The notes beneath the pieces were generated by a model that had not been told where the DNA came from, did not search any database, and saw only the letters and a program-made list of their open reading frames with translations. Positions 5,494 to 6,450 of a DNA stretch of 6,450 nt are shown piece by piece. A program made the translations under genes and the position numbers. Every line of letters begins with the position of its first letter. Position 1 is the stretch's first letter. Origin of the DNA: an uncultured Hyphomicrobiales bacterium (GTDB lineage Bacteria > Pseudomonadota > Alphaproteobacteria > Rhizobiales > Beijerinckiaceae); contig CAIWVR010000420.1 in the NCBI GenBank assembly GCA_903916165.1, positions 1-6,450 on the forward strand, given 5' to 3'.

Positions 5494-6075
5494 GGTAGCA
5501 ACGAACCTCATCTCGTGAATGTGGCCGTGGAGTCCGATGTTTCTGTTGCGGAACGTCCATCGGACCTCCTCGAGATGTCGGGGCGCATCAAATGGTTCGA
5601 TGTTTCCAAAGGCTATGGATTCATTGTCCCTGACGATGAGGGAGCCGACGTTCTGCTGCACATCACAGCCCTGCGTCGCGATGGTTTCCAGACCGCACCG
5701 GAAGGTGCGCGCGTCGTCTGTGAAGTTTATGCGCGCTCCAAGGGTTTGCAGGTTTTCCGCGTGATCTCGCTCGACGAATCCACGGCGTTGCACCCCTCGC
5801 AATTGCCGGCCCCGCGCACCCATGTGCAGGTGACGCCCGCCGGCGGCTTCGAGATCGTCGTTGTGAAATGGTTTAACCGTGTGCGGGGCTTCGGCTTTGT
5901 CACGCGCGGCGAGGGTACGGAGGACATCTTCATCCATATGGAGACGTTGCGTCGTTTCGGCATCATGGATGTGAAGCCGGGTGATGGTTTGCTGGTGCGC
6001 TTTGGCAATGGTCCAAAAGGCCTCATGGCTGCCGAAATCCGTCCTCTCGAAACCTCGCTCCCTCTGTCCCACTGA
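5491..6075 (+). CDS. Tandem cold-shock-domain nucleic-acid-binding protein
   Basis: This 194-residue protein carries two cold-shock domains, small OB-fold barrels that bind single-stranded RNA or DNA and act as RNA chaperones or antiterminators. Domain 1 spans about residues 30-93: GRIKWFDVSKGYGFIVPDD with RNP1 KGYGFI (40-45) and RNP2 VLLHI (54-58). Domain 2 spans about 122-185: VVKWFNRVRGFGFVTRGE with RNP1 RGFGFV (132-137) and RNP2 IFIHM (146-150). They are joined by a Pro-rich linker (HPSQLPAPRT, 101-110). Double-domain cold-shock proteins of about 190-200 residues are characteristic of Hyphomicrobiales. The frame is open from ATG 5386, but that stretch is basic and unlike the family. TTG 5491 lies behind GGGGGAAGAG and gives MGSNEPH, so I prefer it; GTG 5515 is another option. 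It is followed 73 nt later by the DUF192 gene. Confidence 0.9.
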   Translation: MGSNEPHLVNVAVESDVSVAERPSDLLEMSGRIKWFDVSKGYGFIVPDDEGADVLLHITALRRDGFQTAPEGARVVCEVYARSKGLQVFRVISLDESTALHPSQLPAPRTHVQVTPAGGFEIVVVKWFNRVRGFGFVTRGEGTEDIFIHMETLRRFGIMDVKPGDGLLVRFGNGPKGLMAAEIRPLETSLPLSH

Positions 6076-6079
6076 GTGT

Positions 6080-6110
6080 GCGCACGGGCTTGATCCTTCG
6101 CCCGTCGCGC
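6080..6110 (+). other. Hairpin between cold-shock and DUF192 genes
   Basis: GCGCACGGGC (6080-6089) pairs with GCCCGTCGCGC (6100-6110), giving ten base pairs with one bulged C at 6106 and a 10-nt loop. It begins 4 nt after the cold-shock stop codon. No T-tract follows (TGCATGGTCC), so it is not a canonical intrinsic terminator. It may protect the 3' end of the cold-shock message, pause transcription, or be a Rho-independent site of a non-standard kind. Confidence 0.5.
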
Positions 6111-6148
6111 TGCATGGTCCCGCGGTTCTCAATGGCCGCGAGGTAGAT

Positions 6149-6450
6149 ATGCGCTTCAGCCTTCAAACGTCCTTTCGCGCTTCTTGCATTGTCGCCGTGC
6201 TCGCGCTCGGTCTCGGCGTTGCTCTGGCCCTGTCACCAGCGCGCGCTTTCGCCCAGGGTTCTCCTGCGGCCGTCGAAACGGCGCTCGAGGCGCTGGAGAT
6301 TGTGACAGCCTCTGGATCACATCAATTTTCCGTCGAGGTGATGCGCGATGACAGCCAGCGGGCGCGTGGCCTCATGTATCGCCGCTCGATGCCGCAGGAT
6401 CGCGGAATGTTGTTTGATTTCAAGCGTGAAGAGCCGGTTTCGATGTGGAT
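6149..6450 (+). CDS. DUF192-family exported protein, 5' part (truncated by window end)
   Basis: One hundred complete codons are visible and the frame is open at the window end. Residues 1-35 form a signal peptide: MRFSLQTSFR, a hydrophobic Ala/Leu/Val core, and a cleavage site after AFA-35. From about residue 51 the DUF192 fold begins, with the family hallmarks FSVEVMRDDSQRARGLMYRR (60-79) and MPQDRGMLFDFKREEPVSMWM (81-101), where the final Met is inferred from an incomplete codon. The family is small, roughly 110-170 residues with the leader, usually periplasmic and of unknown function. AGGT lies 5 nt before ATG 6149; an earlier ATG at 6132 stops after four codons. It sits downstream of the cold-shock gene on the same strand, and the pairing appears repeatedly in Hyphomicrobiales as far as I recall. 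Family assignment is secure from the N-terminal half. Confidence 0.9.
   Translation, partial: MRFSLQTSFRASCIVAVLALGLGVALALSPARAFAQGSPAAVETALEALEIVTASGSHQFSVEVMRDDSQRARGLMYRRSMPQDRGMLFDFKREEPVSMW

Noticed and set aside
5440..6132. Minus-strand ORF of 230 codons opposite the cold-shock gene
   Set aside because: It mirrors a clear double cold-shock-domain gene and has no domain of its own.

Overview
The window is GC-rich, densely coding DNA that looks like the chromosome of an alphaproteobacterium, most likely in the order Hyphomicrobiales (Rhizobiales). Three things point there: a protein with two cold-shock domains followed by a DUF192 protein, a TAXI-type TRAP solute receptor, and a long inverted repeat whose chance translations (LRAERSNP / LDCFAPLAMT) recur as spurious ORFs in Bradyrhizobium, Afipia and Bosea-like genomes. 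The genus cannot be resolved from this sequence alone.

Region 1 (1-3454) is a divergent metabolic cluster. Leftward runs a two-gene unit: a TauD/TfdA-family 2-oxoglutarate/Fe(II) dioxygenase (1090-1959), then a secreted TAXI-family TRAP solute-binding protein (30-1052). Rightward runs a second two-gene unit: an NTF2/SnoaL-like protein with a C-terminal extension (2257-2862) and an NADPH-dependent FMN reductase (2888-3454). The 297-bp divergent spacer holds a 126-bp MITE-like element with perfect 32-bp inverted arms, a plausible rightward promoter and a pair of overlapping hairpins. Uptake receptor, oxygenase, flavin reductase and small alpha+beta-barrel enzyme together suggest uptake and oxidative breakdown of an unidentified small organic acid or related compound. 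The substrate is not readable from the sequence.

Region 2 (3540-5374) has an aldo/keto reductase on the minus strand with a complete Asp-Tyr-Lys-His tetrad. It is divergent from a Sir2-family NAD-dependent deacylase with an unusual C-x-C second zinc knuckle. They share a 104-bp spacer. The reductase converges on the FMN reductase across an 85-bp gap.

Region 3 (5375-6450) holds a tandem cold-shock-domain protein, probably starting at TTG 5491 behind a strong ribosome-binding site, and the 5' part of an exported DUF192 protein cut by the window end. A strong hairpin without a U-tract lies between them.

I see no RNA gene, CRISPR array, transposase, phage gene or defence system. No clearly new system is visible. 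The best leads are the divergent catabolic cluster with its embedded repeat, the sirtuin zinc knuckle, the altered RNP2 of the first cold-shock domain, and the hairpin ahead of the DUF192 gene.
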